A stretch of DNA of 64,000 bases, taken from NCBI GenBank assembly GCA_036852015.1, contig JAANDG010000020.1, positions 186,001-250,000 on the forward strand, in the 5' to 3' direction. Shown here in pieces: positions 23,264-33,170 of the stretch (positions are counted from its first letter, which is position 1; each line of letters opens with the position of its first letter). The notes under the pieces are model-generated. The model saw only the letters and a program-made list of their open reading frames with translations. It made no database searches and was not told the DNA's origin. Source of the stretch: Pelodera strongyloides. Taxonomy: Eukaryota > Nematoda > Chromadorea > Rhabditida > Rhabditidae. A program made the translations under genes and the position numbers.

Positions 23264-24459
23264 GGACAAAGGGAGAAATCGTACTAATCATTCCTTCTTT
23301 GTTTATATAAATGTGAAACTGAGATGTGTCGTGTTAGAATAATGGAAATTTTGTTCGCTTCTGCAACGTTCGATATTGTTTAATTATTGTAATCTAGTAA
23401 TTTTAGAGTAAAGAAGGCAAGGGCGGTAAAGGTTCCAAAGAAGCGAAAGGAACGAAACTCAAAGACAAGGGTACGTAAATGTAGGCTCGCGTGTTGTGAG
23501 CCGTGGTCTCGCCGCCAGACTGCCAGTCGGGGCGCGCACTCGGAACACCTACTCTGCGACATTCAACTCTTTTCATTGCTTACTTCGCTGAAATAATTAA
23601 CCGTAACATACTATACTTTTCCAAAAGCCCTCAATAACCGAAAGTATGGTTATTTGAAAAAACATCATTTAGGTAAAAAGGGAAAAACAAAGACGACGAC
23701 TACTAAGAAAACGACGACTACCACTAAGGGCGGTAAGGCGAAGAAAGGCGCGAAGAGCAAGGCAAAGGGAAAGAAGGTTTGTATTTTTTATCGGTAATAC
23801 TTCACGAGCGCCTGATTATAGCTGCTCGTCGAAATGTGCGCGTACCCTGACGAACACCGGTTGGTGCGCGGCGAAAAAAAGGGAGTTCGCCAAGTCTTCG
23901 CCGAATCTCGCCAGGTCCCCGCGGAGGGACTACTCTTTCGCGAAACCTGGGTGAAGATTGGGCCAAAGCGCTGCGCACCATTTTAACCTGTTGCTGCGTG
24001 GATTTTTACACTTTCGTCCGGTGGGTGTGCCTTCTGCCGGGTGTACCTGGCGAGAAACTGGCGAAGACTGGGCGAAGTGCGCGTCGAGATACTTTTTTTC
24101 GCCGCGCACCATCAAAGTTTTGCGTTGTACATACCGCTGCGCTCGAAATTTGGTGCGTTTCACCGAATCAAACCCCAGAAAAACTTTGCTATCAGTATAT
24201 AGGACGGCTTAGGAAATCTTTTTTTCAACGCGTAGCACCACTACTTCTTGAATTCGCAATATGCACTTGCCCCCTCTTTTTTTCAATACAGTAATTAATT
24301 TTTCTAGAAATAGTCGCACTCGAGATTCATGCACGGATTGGATTTTACTCTCTAATCATATATGTTAAGGGCGCCAAGGGTAAGACCAAGACAAAGACCA
24401 AGGCCAGCAAACCAAAGAAGACTAAAGCCAAAAAACCAAAAGCGAAAAAGAAGAAGTAA
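21429..24459 (+). CDS. Acidic, proline-rich, lysine-rich disordered protein (5' end unresolved)
   Basis: Nine exons phase together: 21429-21520, 21735-21888, 22179-22429, 22782-22878, 23107-23201, 23407-23470, 23673-23776 and 24370-24459 (TAA at 24457), preceded by at least one exon not found, since 21429 enters in phase 1 without an ATG (so eight exons listed, one missing). The product starts acidic (DSEFDDDELDDDQRKELF), continues with a helical KKTVEKAEMMMKAAQCGKE, a Pro/Ala linker (PPPPGAPPPQPADSPSPG), a short folded-looking block (MGLPPGFEKLRAKFLKKFG), then Gly/Ser/Lys runs and a C-terminus almost wholly Lys, Thr, Ala and Gly (KGKTKTTTTKKTTTTTKGG, ending KAKKPKAKKKK). The tail resembles linker-histone or other nucleic-acid binding tails in composition only. 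I do not recognise a family. A (GA)n run follows the 23201 donor and a foldback lies in the last intron. Confidence 0.65.
23211..23273. repeat. (GA)n microsatellite
   Basis: Interrupted GA dinucleotides directly after the 5' splice site at 23202, inside the intron. Confidence 0.9.
23861..24110. mobile_element. GC-rich foldback element
   Basis: GGTGCGCGGCGAAAAAAAG at the left is matched by CTTTTTTTCGCCGCGCACC at the right; internal CGCCAAGTCTTCGCC also has its complement. About 250 bp, in the last intron of the lysine-rich gene. Confidence 0.82.
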
Positions 24460-25477
24460 TACAAACAAATCATCCCGTAGTCCTCATATTTTGCGGTTAG
24501 ACTTTACAGTAGTTTTAGAGTATATTACAATGTATAACCACGTTTTTTATTGAATGAATTGTTTACTTTTAAGCTTACAACTTCAATCACCATTCAGTTA
24601 GTAAATACAGTTTGGATTGCTCAATTCAGTGCATACACAATAAGCATACTAGACCTTTTCCATACATATATACATGCAAGGATTGACTACAAAGTTTGTG
24701 ATTTGGTTCTATTTCGTTTTCGATAAATGTTTATTGGAGTTGTTGGAAAGGAAGTTTGTATTGGAACCATGAAATTAAGTAAACTATGATAAAGCAATTT
24801 TAAATGTTTTGGTAATGTGGTAATAAATCACGCAGATATCTATTCCGCGGATTGACTACCGTAGTTGCAGAGGTCAGGACGCTAGAGTGTAAGACATCCA
24901 GCGGGAATTTTTTGAATTTTTTTTTTCGCAAAAACAAAACTTCATTCATTCCATTCGCAAAACTTTTTTACTCTTTTAACTTTTTACAAATACCAGTCTT
25001 ACCATACGGGTTTAGTTTCTGTTGTTTTATGCTTGACAGTGGAAATCGATGGAAATGTGCGCGCCAAAATACCGCTTTACTTCTCTTCTGTGTACTCTTG
25101 AATAAAGTATTCATACATTGTAAACTCAAATGATTCCGCGTTAGCTATTGACTCATGCGCTCAAATTAGTGAACACGTAGAATTCGTGATCTGCAGTTGC
25201 TTCCAACAGAACTTCTTGCTTTTGCGAGCCTTGCCGTTGAACTCAAATAGAGAACTTGAAGGCGGCGTTGAGCGCAAACTAAACAAATTTGGATATTGGA
25301 TTCGATATGTCCCAGTATTTTTTTGGATAAGGCCATTGTGGAATGCGCACAATGCGCTTCCTATTATTGTACCGTTTCGTTTCTTTTTGCTCCTTTTTAT
25401 GGAAGACTGTCATCGGGACTTCGTAGGGAGTTTCCCGTTGAATTTGAATCAACATTAACATTGGTCTTACACTCACA
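24460..25477. other. Intergenic, AT-rich
   Basis: Three-prime flank of the lysine-rich gene (AATAAA at about 24821) and upstream region of RPAIN. Open frames here are short and unsupported. Nothing else recognised. Confidence 0.5.
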
Positions 25478-25484
25478 ATTGCAG
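25478..25484 (+). promoter_or_regulatory. Candidate spliced-leader acceptor of RPAIN
   Basis: AATTGCAG then ACATA and the ATG at 25490. Confidence 0.5.
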
Positions 25485-25489
25485 ACATA

Positions 25490-27805
25490 ATGCTGAAAAC
25501 TTCCAATCGACTCGCTCAATACAAGAATATGGGACGTGGTTGTGCCTTCCGGGAGCGAATGAAGAAGGTGTGTTTGGGTTTGGAATACTTTCTCAGAAAT
25601 TTCTAACTTATGTTCAAGTCACATGACTAATTATCAAATCGTGTATGAATGATACTCGGTATACTGGTTTGGGGCGGCGAACTGGCAAGCGCCTTGCTCA
25701 CCCCGCCGATCGTTGGTTCGATTCTCCTACCAAAGGTGTAAAAGTTGGTAGCTGGGTAAAACTGGCGGAAATGGGCTTCCCGAGAAAATTGGTTAAAGGC
25801 CGGTATATCCGGCTCCAGAATTGAACTGGGCACCGGGGCGGGGCCACATTAGTTCGATTTTCGATTCCCCTACACCTTTGGTAGGTGTAGGGGAATCGAA
25901 CTAATGTTTGATATCTTAATCTTTGTGTCTATCCCCCCGTTTTCGCGGGTTCGGTTGATATAACCCGGTACTCTTTACTCTTTTATATGTTTCTCAGGCA
26001 TGTGCAGACCGTCTGCGTTCTCGTCGCGATGAGATTTTGAGCGGAAAACGAAATCTACATGAAACGGTACGACGTTAATGTTTGATATCTTTTCGTGTCG
26101 TCGGTAATGGGTGAATATACTCTATACGTATTGGTGTATAAGCATTGTACATTGTCAATTGCTAACTCTGCCATAAGGACCATATTTCTCTTTCCATTTT
26201 CTATTCCATTCTGAATCTCAGCCCGATTTTCCGATTAAATTCTATAGGATTAGTGATTCCTTTGTTTATTCTGAAAGTCCTAAATATGTGATTTCTATAT
26301 TTTTTATGACGAATTAATATATGACAAGTGAATAACTTTTTTGTTGTTTTAATAATTACTGATATTATGAATGTAAGTAATCATAATGTAATATTCGTTT
26401 AAGGTGGATTCTATCATTTCCGAGGCTCTTCTGAGTGAGCCGATTCCCGAAGATGCGGGCATTGAGTTGCTGGAACAAATAAAGGTCGAACTCCTGCAAG
26501 AAGGTTTGTTATTTTGTATATCTTCTCTCTCTCCTCTCACTGAATCGGTACTAATCTTATGCCGCTCTATACACACACGCGCGCGCAAACACGATTATTA
26601 TGAGATTGAACGTTTATTTATTGTCTATATAGAACACGACGAGTGGGTGGCGTGGGAGGAGGCGCAGACAGTCGCTTTGTACGACGCACACCAGGTTGAC
26701 GACCAAGCATTGTGCCCTTCTTGTCATAAGGTATCCGTTTTGTGGTGTTTTGGTATTCATAATTTATGAATGGATATGAACTCTGATCGGGGTTGCTTAC
26801 CTTTTGTGCCATGTTGTCATCTCAAACTGCTTACTGGATTTATAATGCTGAGTGCTGTTTTCCTTATAAATTTCCTTCAAATGTTTTACGCGGCTATGGA
26901 CTCTGTTTCCGTTTTCAGGATAACCTCAAGTTCAGGATGAATTCAATTGAATGTGGAAGCTGTAATTTCACACATATATTCCGTATCGATCAGGTATGTT
27001 TTTTCAACATACTTATCTATTGTGGTCTTACTCACACTTGCTGTCTATTCTGGATATTACCTTGAATACTGTGCAATCGTTGTTTTCATACTTCCTTTTC
27101 ACCTGGAATCCTTTCATTTATTTGAATCCTAGGGAAGAGAGTGAAAATTGAAAATGTTCTTTTTACCCGTATTTTAGGTCCCATCTCCCTCTCACCTTTC
27201 TGAGTGGTTGTTGCGGGTCGGAAGGGAGCACGCTGAAGTCTGTGGTGATCTTATGCGTCCGAAACAGTGAGTTGTCTTTTTCAAAATTATTTTACGGTAT
27301 GCATTATGAGGTTTGCAGTATCCCAAAAACTCTGTGTGATCATGTCAATACTACCGTATTTCTGCACGAAACCTGCATATATAATATGAAAATTAAAAAA
27401 GTATTTTCGTGTAGTTCCAAGATACGGTAAATTTTCAGCATACTTGCAAACCCCATATGAGACTTGTTCTTTTTCAATAGTCTTCATGCTCTCGTTTCTT
27501 GCTTGCACACTTTGCGTGCCTGTTGAACTTTACTACTTTATAGGGAAACGACGAATCATTGAGTCGCTGTGAAAACTGTTCCTCCCGTAGTTTCCTATTT
27601 CCTATAAATTGCCTTTCTATTATGTATATACTATTATAATTATTATTATAATTTATTACGCACGAAGACAATCTAAGAAAGCAATGTAGCCCCTAACGTG
27701 CAGTTAATATATTTTAGGGGCGTGCAATTATTTGTCCTGGTATGCAATTCTTGTGCGCGGACTGCTACTCTACCTCTGAGCAGTGAGGCATCGATGGAAA
27801 TGTAG
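25490..27805 (+). CDS. RPAIN: RPA-interacting protein
   Basis: Seven exons, phases consistent: 25490-25567, 25998-26066, 26404-26503, 26633-26730, 26919-26993, 27178-27266 and 27718-27805; 198 residues, near the human length. The N-terminus has the family's conserved basic helix (GCAFRERMKKACADRLRSRR then DEIL), the part that in vertebrate RPAIN binds replication protein A. An acidic middle follows (EPIPEDAGIELLEQIKVELL, EHDEWVAWEE). The C-terminus carries three Cys pairs, CPSC, CGSC and CNSC, fitting the family's putative zinc-binding domain. Known role: it carries RPA into the nucleus, supporting DNA replication and repair; assignment is by domain layout, not full alignment. It is followed on the same strand by two HP1-like genes at 726 and 608 bp spacing. 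Intron 1 contains a tRNA-derived SINE-like unit and intron 6 a dispersed repeat. Exon 7's terminal frame depends on the phase-2 junction at 27266/27718. Confidence 0.82.
25655..25905 (+). mobile_element. SINE-like tRNA-derived repeat
   Basis: In RPAIN intron 1. An A-box-like CTGGCAAGCGCCTTG is followed 35 bp later by a B-box match GGTTCGATTCTCC, the spacing of a Pol III internal promoter. Downstream, a short hairpin around CCTACACCTTTGGTAGGTGTAGG and the phrase GAATCGAACTAATG repeat parts of the head in inverted form. No A-tail is obvious, so family identity is uncertain. Confidence 0.55.
27320..27462. repeat. Dispersed repeat, copy 2
   Basis: In RPAIN intron 6; matches 14020-14165 at roughly 80% over 130 bp in the same orientation. 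Confidence 0.8.
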
Positions 27806-28520
27806 TGGGTGGAAAAGCTAAGTCACGCTTCTTTGTTTATTATTGTTGTTTATTTATTTATATTATTTACTACTACTACTGTATATGCATCTTTAACAAT
27901 AGGCACTTGTAATTAGGATACTCATGTGTTATTTTAAAGCTAACACCTAGTTTACAAACCGGAACACTCTTTTCTTCAATTGCATAATGTCTTCAATTGT
28001 TTAAATTTTTGAGCACTTTTAGTTCTTGGTGCATTTTTAGGACATGTTATGATGTTATGCCTCTGTGTGAGCTAAGGCTGAGACCTGAGAGCGGTGTTCT
28101 ACATCTCTTTTCCATTGATATGTTAGGTATTAAAGATGAATAATTCGTTCTTTCAACATAGTACAATCCGGGTAATTTGTTTCAACTTTTCATATTATTA
28201 CTCTGCAATAAATTTCTAATCAAAATAATGTGTGCTGAGTGCTGATTTTCATTTATGAATTGGTTTTTGGCCACAACGTGTATCTTTTTTAAGTTATACT
28301 TTTTATTTTATTTTGATGTTGCTTGTTCCGCTTTTTACGTTGCTAGTGTTGGGTATGGTTTGACTAGTTTTGTAAGTTGAGAATCTAAGATTCATAGTTC
28401 TTTTGTTAGATATTTTTTCCATTATGTCGTCGCTATCTTTGACCAAATTTCGAACGTTTTGACCATTATTTGAAATGCGGCAGCGGCATCATGAGTTATC
28501 TTTGTATCTAAATCTGACGT

Positions 28521-28528
28521 GTTTCCAG
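28521..28528 (+). promoter_or_regulatory. Candidate spliced-leader acceptor of HP1-A
   Basis: GTTTCCAG then AA and the ATG at 28531. Confidence 0.55.
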
Positions 28529-28530
28529 AA

Positions 28531-30277
28531 ATGGCGAGTTCCAGTAAGCGTAAGAGGGAGAGAGTTGACGAGGATGATGTGGATGAAGAGGTATTTTATT
28601 ACTTTTATTTACTTTATTAGTTACTAGTCGTGTCCTAAGCCTGTCGGCGAGCTCGCCGTCGAACAAGCACCGAAATCAGAAATTAAACGTTCTGAATATT
28701 TAGTATGAAAGAAGACGATTTCGTCTTCCGGATTTCCCCATGGTTTGTGCCTGTACCCGGTTATTAGTAGATTTATGGGGTCCGTACATTGCCGTAAGTT
28801 TTTGGTTTTTCGTCTTGGGTCATGAGTCCCAAGACTCTGTGTAGCAGAAAAAATGTCGCTAGTGCTACACACCTAACGGTATCCCCATTCAAAACGTTAT
28901 GCTATGTTTTTTTTTAATATTTTATTTGCAGGACGTCTACATTGTGGAGAAGGTGATCAATAAACGCAGAAAAGACGGAAAGATAGAATATTTGTTGAAG
29001 TGTGTTGTTTTAGTGTTTGTCTATTCCTAACATGGTTTTGGTTTCATCCAAAGCCCTGTGTCTGTAGTTTGTGACTTATTGTTTGACGAATTTGACGTTG
29101 ACCGGTAAAGTTTTGTTGGTGAAATGACGGAGGGATGTCCTGTCGTACGTACTAGTACTCGTATAGTTCATACACATGTATTTAGAACCTAAAGCATTTC
29201 TCGTGTTGTCAAATTGTCAAACGTACGCGTACCGTATTCTACTGCTGATTCCTCCCACTACTGTAGAAACGTTGACATTATGGTAGGTCTAATCGATTGT
29301 CGATTGTCAGTACCATCTCATATAGTATTCTCATTGTTTAATTTTTAGATGGAAAAATTACCCTGTAGAAGAGTCGACCTGGGAACCTGAAGAAAATGCC
29401 AATTGTCCCGATCTAATTGTGGAATATGAGAGGAATTTGAGAAAGGTCGGTGTATTTCTCCTCTTTTATAATGGATAAGAGTGTGCAACTAAACTGCATT
29501 ATTGCATCTAATCTAGTGACCCAACTTTTACTTTTATTTATGTCTACCCGTACCCAGATTTGTTGATTTGATTGTGAGCTTGTGTTTTGTGATTGTGTGA
29601 ATGATGATGCAGTACATCACTGATAACGTCAAAACGGGAACTCTCTAGGGTTCTCTTTGAAATATATTCTTATGGATAACGACCCATTTATGCCGCGTTG
29701 TCAAGTTTTGACCTTTAATTACCACAATCTCTTGCAGGGTAAGCAGATGAAGGTGGACCGTGTCAAAGAGCAAGAATTGAAAGTGGACAGAATAGTCGGT
29801 GTCACGGAAAGCGGAGGAGAACGCATGTTTTTGGTCAGTTCTTTTTTTTTTCTTTATAATTACATGATTGCATCCTTTTTTGTTTTGTTGTGCCACGTGT
29901 TCCGTAGTGATTCAGTAATTCCAGTGTTCACGCACCGACTCGCTTCTTTTATGACAACGCTGAAACATTTCGTTAATGGTAATCTCTCACTAGTGAAATA
30001 TTGTTCTTCTTACAGTGTCACTTAAATAAAAATAATCTAACAAAAAAAAATAAACTACGTAAAGCTCTAACTTCTAAAATTTAAAATACTACAAACAAAT
30101 TTTGGAATTGCGAATGCTTGCGGCTCTTCTATTTAGGAAACAAACATCTAATAACATCGCTAGTTTCAGGTCAAATTCGAGAATGACATAGCTCGGTTGG
30201 TACCTGCGAGAGAAGCTAACAAAGAGTACACGGAAGCCGTGATCAGGTTTTATGAGGAAAATTTGAAATTTGTATAA
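28531..30277 (+). CDS. HP1-like chromo/chromoshadow protein A
   Basis: Five exons: 28531-28590, 28932-28999, 29349-29445, 29738-29833 and 30170-30277; 142 residues. A basic/acidic N-terminus (SSSKRKRERVDEDDVDEE) leads to a chromodomain: DVYIVEKVINKRR, then EYLLKWKNYPVEESTWEPEE, then a C-terminal helix (CPDLIVEYERNLRK). The three methyl-lysine cage aromatics are present: Tyr in VYIVEK, and Trp and Tyr in KWKNYP. A short linker joins a chromoshadow domain (VDRIVGVTESGGERMFL then VKFENDIARLVPAREANKEY and VIRFYEENLKFV), the dimerisation and partner-binding module. HP1 proteins bind histone H3 methylated at Lys9 and build heterochromatin in the nucleus. The layout is short, like nematode HPL proteins. 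AATAAA lies at about 30336. A tandem paralogue follows 608 bp downstream with the same intron positions. Confidence 0.9.
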
Positions 30278-30375
30278 ACTTATAGGAAGAAATTTAATTG
30301 TTTGCTCTTTTGCTTTAATCACGTATTAATATACTGTAATAAATTTAATCTCGATGGAAAGGGCATTATCATTAT

Positions 30376-30515
30376 TGGTATAGCGGTGGGTTTTTGGAAT
30401 GAATTTTGGATAACTGCATTCCCATGCGTCATATGCAATTAGAATAAAAATCGCGATCTCGATTCATAGGAATGCAGTAGTCCATTTTGGTCAATACGTT
30501 TCAAAGAGCGTCTGT
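30376..30515. mobile_element. Decayed MITE between the HP1 genes
   Basis: GGTTTTTGGAATGAATTTTG and a GCGTTTCAAA-like right end with the typical internal TTCCCATGCGTCATATGCAA; termini mostly lost. Related to the CCGGCCGG family, closest to 44637-44813. Confidence 0.55.
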
Positions 30516-30872
30516 TATAGTTCTTAGACTTCTTTAGAACATTCCTACACGTTCGTAATTATTATTTGTGTTTCGGACCCTATTTAACTCATTGTGGCAT
30601 CATTTTCATGTTATGCTCTTCTGTGCTGTGTATATTTTTTTTTGTTGTGTTGTCAATCGCAAAATTGGAATAAAGTTAATATTGCGTATAGCGTAGCGTA
30701 TATATTTGCCTTAATCTAAGCAGTTGTTTGATACGCTGTATTGATATTTGAACTGTTTTATTCATGTAGACCTCGATTTGCTTTCGGAGCGGTTGATGTG
30801 CTTTCATTTACATTTGAGTTCTATTATTATTTATTGTTTAAAGTGCTTTAATTGTTTCAGCTCCACGAAAGC

Positions 30873-30880
30873 TGTTTCAG
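30873..30880 (+). promoter_or_regulatory. Candidate spliced-leader acceptor of HP1-B
   Basis: CTGTTTCAG then CGCT and the ATG at 30885. A second TTGTTTCAG ends 20 bp upstream at 30860, so two acceptors compete. Confidence 0.55.
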
Positions 30881-30884
30881 CGCT

Positions 30885-32937
30885 ATGGCCCGCAACACAC
30901 GAAATGGAAAATGTGGATCGCATGAAGCAAAGGTAATTTCATTCCCATTAGTACTTGGGTAGTACAGTACTTTTATAGGATAACGTCGAGTAACTAACAT
31001 GATGTCTGTCACAATTTCTCAAAGTTTGGCCTATAAGGCCCATTTACGCTCACGCATGCGGTGATCGTGTCCTGGTAACGCCAGTGTATCCACCTTTGAC
31101 CTAAGACCTTTGCATGCTGGATTTCTGTATTTTTATTCAGAAGTTCTTTTTTTAGGTGGCATACGAGATCGATGACGTTGAAAAGATCATAAACAAGCGA
31201 GTGATTAATGGCAAGGTAGAGTATCTTCTCAAGTAAGTTTTTGTACTGTATATGTTTATCTGTTTGGGATGGACATAGGCTCTTGTTTAACCTCAGTTTT
31301 GTCACGTGGCATATTCCCGGGGTTCGATAGTTCGATCCCGGCCCGGCCCGGTGCTGCGCAATATGTGTTTTTGCTTCATGGGTGCATTCTGGGCCGGTAT
31401 TTGTGAATATACGCGCACATTCATTGTAATGTACCTCGTAGCAATATATAAGTCATTTCAACCCAGTGTTTCTTAACGTTGTTCGCTTGGGAATGTGGGT
31501 ATGTACAAGTAAAAATAGCTGTAGGGAAGTTACAAGAATGTTAGTACTTTTTTTGCCAGTACCAAATGTGACGTTTTTAGTTTAGAGTGATTGAGCGAAA
31601 TCAATTGGTACTTTATTGTATTTCCCCAGGGTTCTAACTATTTTGCTGTTTACTTTTGTTTGTTCAGGTTGGCGGACTGTGCTATAGAAGAGTCTGTATG
31701 GGATCGGGAGGACCGTATCACGAGAAGAGATTTAGTTGATGAATTTGAGGAGTCTTTAGATAAGAAGCCAAATAAAAAGGTTAGTATTATGTCGGATCGT
31801 AACGTAACCGAAAGGGCTCTACTGAAAGCCACGCTGTTCTGATGGATAAAGTGCTGTGATGAGGCCTTTGTTTGTACCGAAATGCACCTCTACTGGCAAT
31901 GTTTTGGTTGCAAGATGCGTTGAGCTGTATGAAGATATTTACCAGCTAAATATATGTTGCCAGTTGTTATACGGAATAGTAGGCTGTAACGTGATATGTT
32001 TCATATAAAAGTAAAAGGCATCACTCCAGGTCATTTACATTGCTGTGTTCCATGTAGGGCATTGGTCAAGATTTATGTTTCTGCGAATTGTGCCATGAGT
32101 ACATGAGTAGTCGAAACGTTCCCGTTTCGGAATTTGTTTGTAGTAAAGTTCCTGTTTGTAGTAGAGTCAGTAGAGTGGTATCTCGGCACACAGTAGATAA
32201 TCCAATCCTTTATTGATAGCTGAGAGACGTAGAAGAGTAGAAGGAACAGAGCTGAGGCTCTGACCTGATCTGTTTACATTGTCTAGGGCGCTGATCCGCT
32301 GATATAAGTAGCTAGTTATTGGTATGCTAATGAGCATAATATCTGTCGTAACAACTATCCTAGGCAACCTAATTATATCTCTGTTAGTTAGGGAAACTAA
32401 TAGAATACGTTACTCCCTAACACGGTTTTAGGTCGACCCTACCGATAAAGGATTGACAGCCGAAAAAGTGGTTGGATTTACGCAGAGTGGCGGAGTGAAT
32501 CATTTTTTGGTTGGTACAGCGTTTCGAAGTTTATATTTTGGTAACAGGTCTGCTAATGCTGCGTATTGCTTGTTGTTGCTTTAAATAATACCTGTCTAAC
32601 CTGTCTACTATACGAATAGGTTGCGTCATTGGAGTCACTATAAGATGACATCGTTTTCACTTTGTAAAGCGGTACAGCGGGTGGTCTTGTTCTTGAAACG
32701 GATGCTGCACAAAGGCACTCCCATCCTCCCATGCATGCAAATGTGCAAATTTCTGAGATCCAGGGTGTTTATAGCACAAAGTGGAGCGCACTCTCAATAC
32801 AGTATTTTCAGGTCCTCTTTACCAATCAGATGGCTCGATTGTTAACTGAGGAAGAAGTACGAGCCAAACATATGGACAAATTGATCGAGTTTTACGAAGA
32901 GAATCTCAAGGATCACGATTTCACCTTTTTGGAGTAG
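30885..32937 (+). CDS. HP1-like protein B with degenerate chromodomain
   Basis: Five exons: 30885-30932, 31156-31232, 31668-31779, 32432-32509 and 32812-32937; 146 residues. All four introns fall at the same positions and phases as in HP1-A (after the N-terminal exon, inside the YLLK codon in phase 2, after the chromodomain helix, and after the FL of the shadow domain), so the genes arose by tandem duplication. The first half still aligns (DVEKIINKRVINGKVEYLLK, EESVWDRED, RRDLVDEFEESLDK), but the cage positions have changed: Tyr to Asp (IDDVEK), Trp to Leu (KLADC) and Tyr to Cys. The chromoshadow half is retained (EKVVGFTQSGGVNHFL, LIEFYEENLKDHDFTF). It should therefore dimerise and bind partners while having lost trimethyl-lysine reading; that is inference. 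The sole Trp of the TWEP motif remains as VWDR. A MITE begins 51 bp after the stop. Confidence 0.85.
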
Positions 32938-32987
32938 TAGGTTTTTGATTTTATGAATTGTTATTTAATTGCCAAACCGTGTAGCGC

Positions 32988-33170
32988 TTAAAGCGAAATA
33001 CCAGCCGGTTTTTGAAACGCATCTCAAATATCAGCATTATTATGCAGTTATGCTAAAAGGGGTCTATTGGGGTCTATTTTTCATTCAAATTTATGCTCAT
33101 TTGCATATGAAGCATAGTAAAGCAGGGAGTATTCGATGCGTTTCAAAAACCGGCCGGTATTTCGCTTTAA
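32988..33170. mobile_element. CCGGCCGG-type MITE in HP1-B 3' flank
   Basis: TTAAAGCGAAATACCAGCC to CCGGCCGGTATTTCGCTTTAA, 183 bp; a TTAA at each end. Confidence 0.92.
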
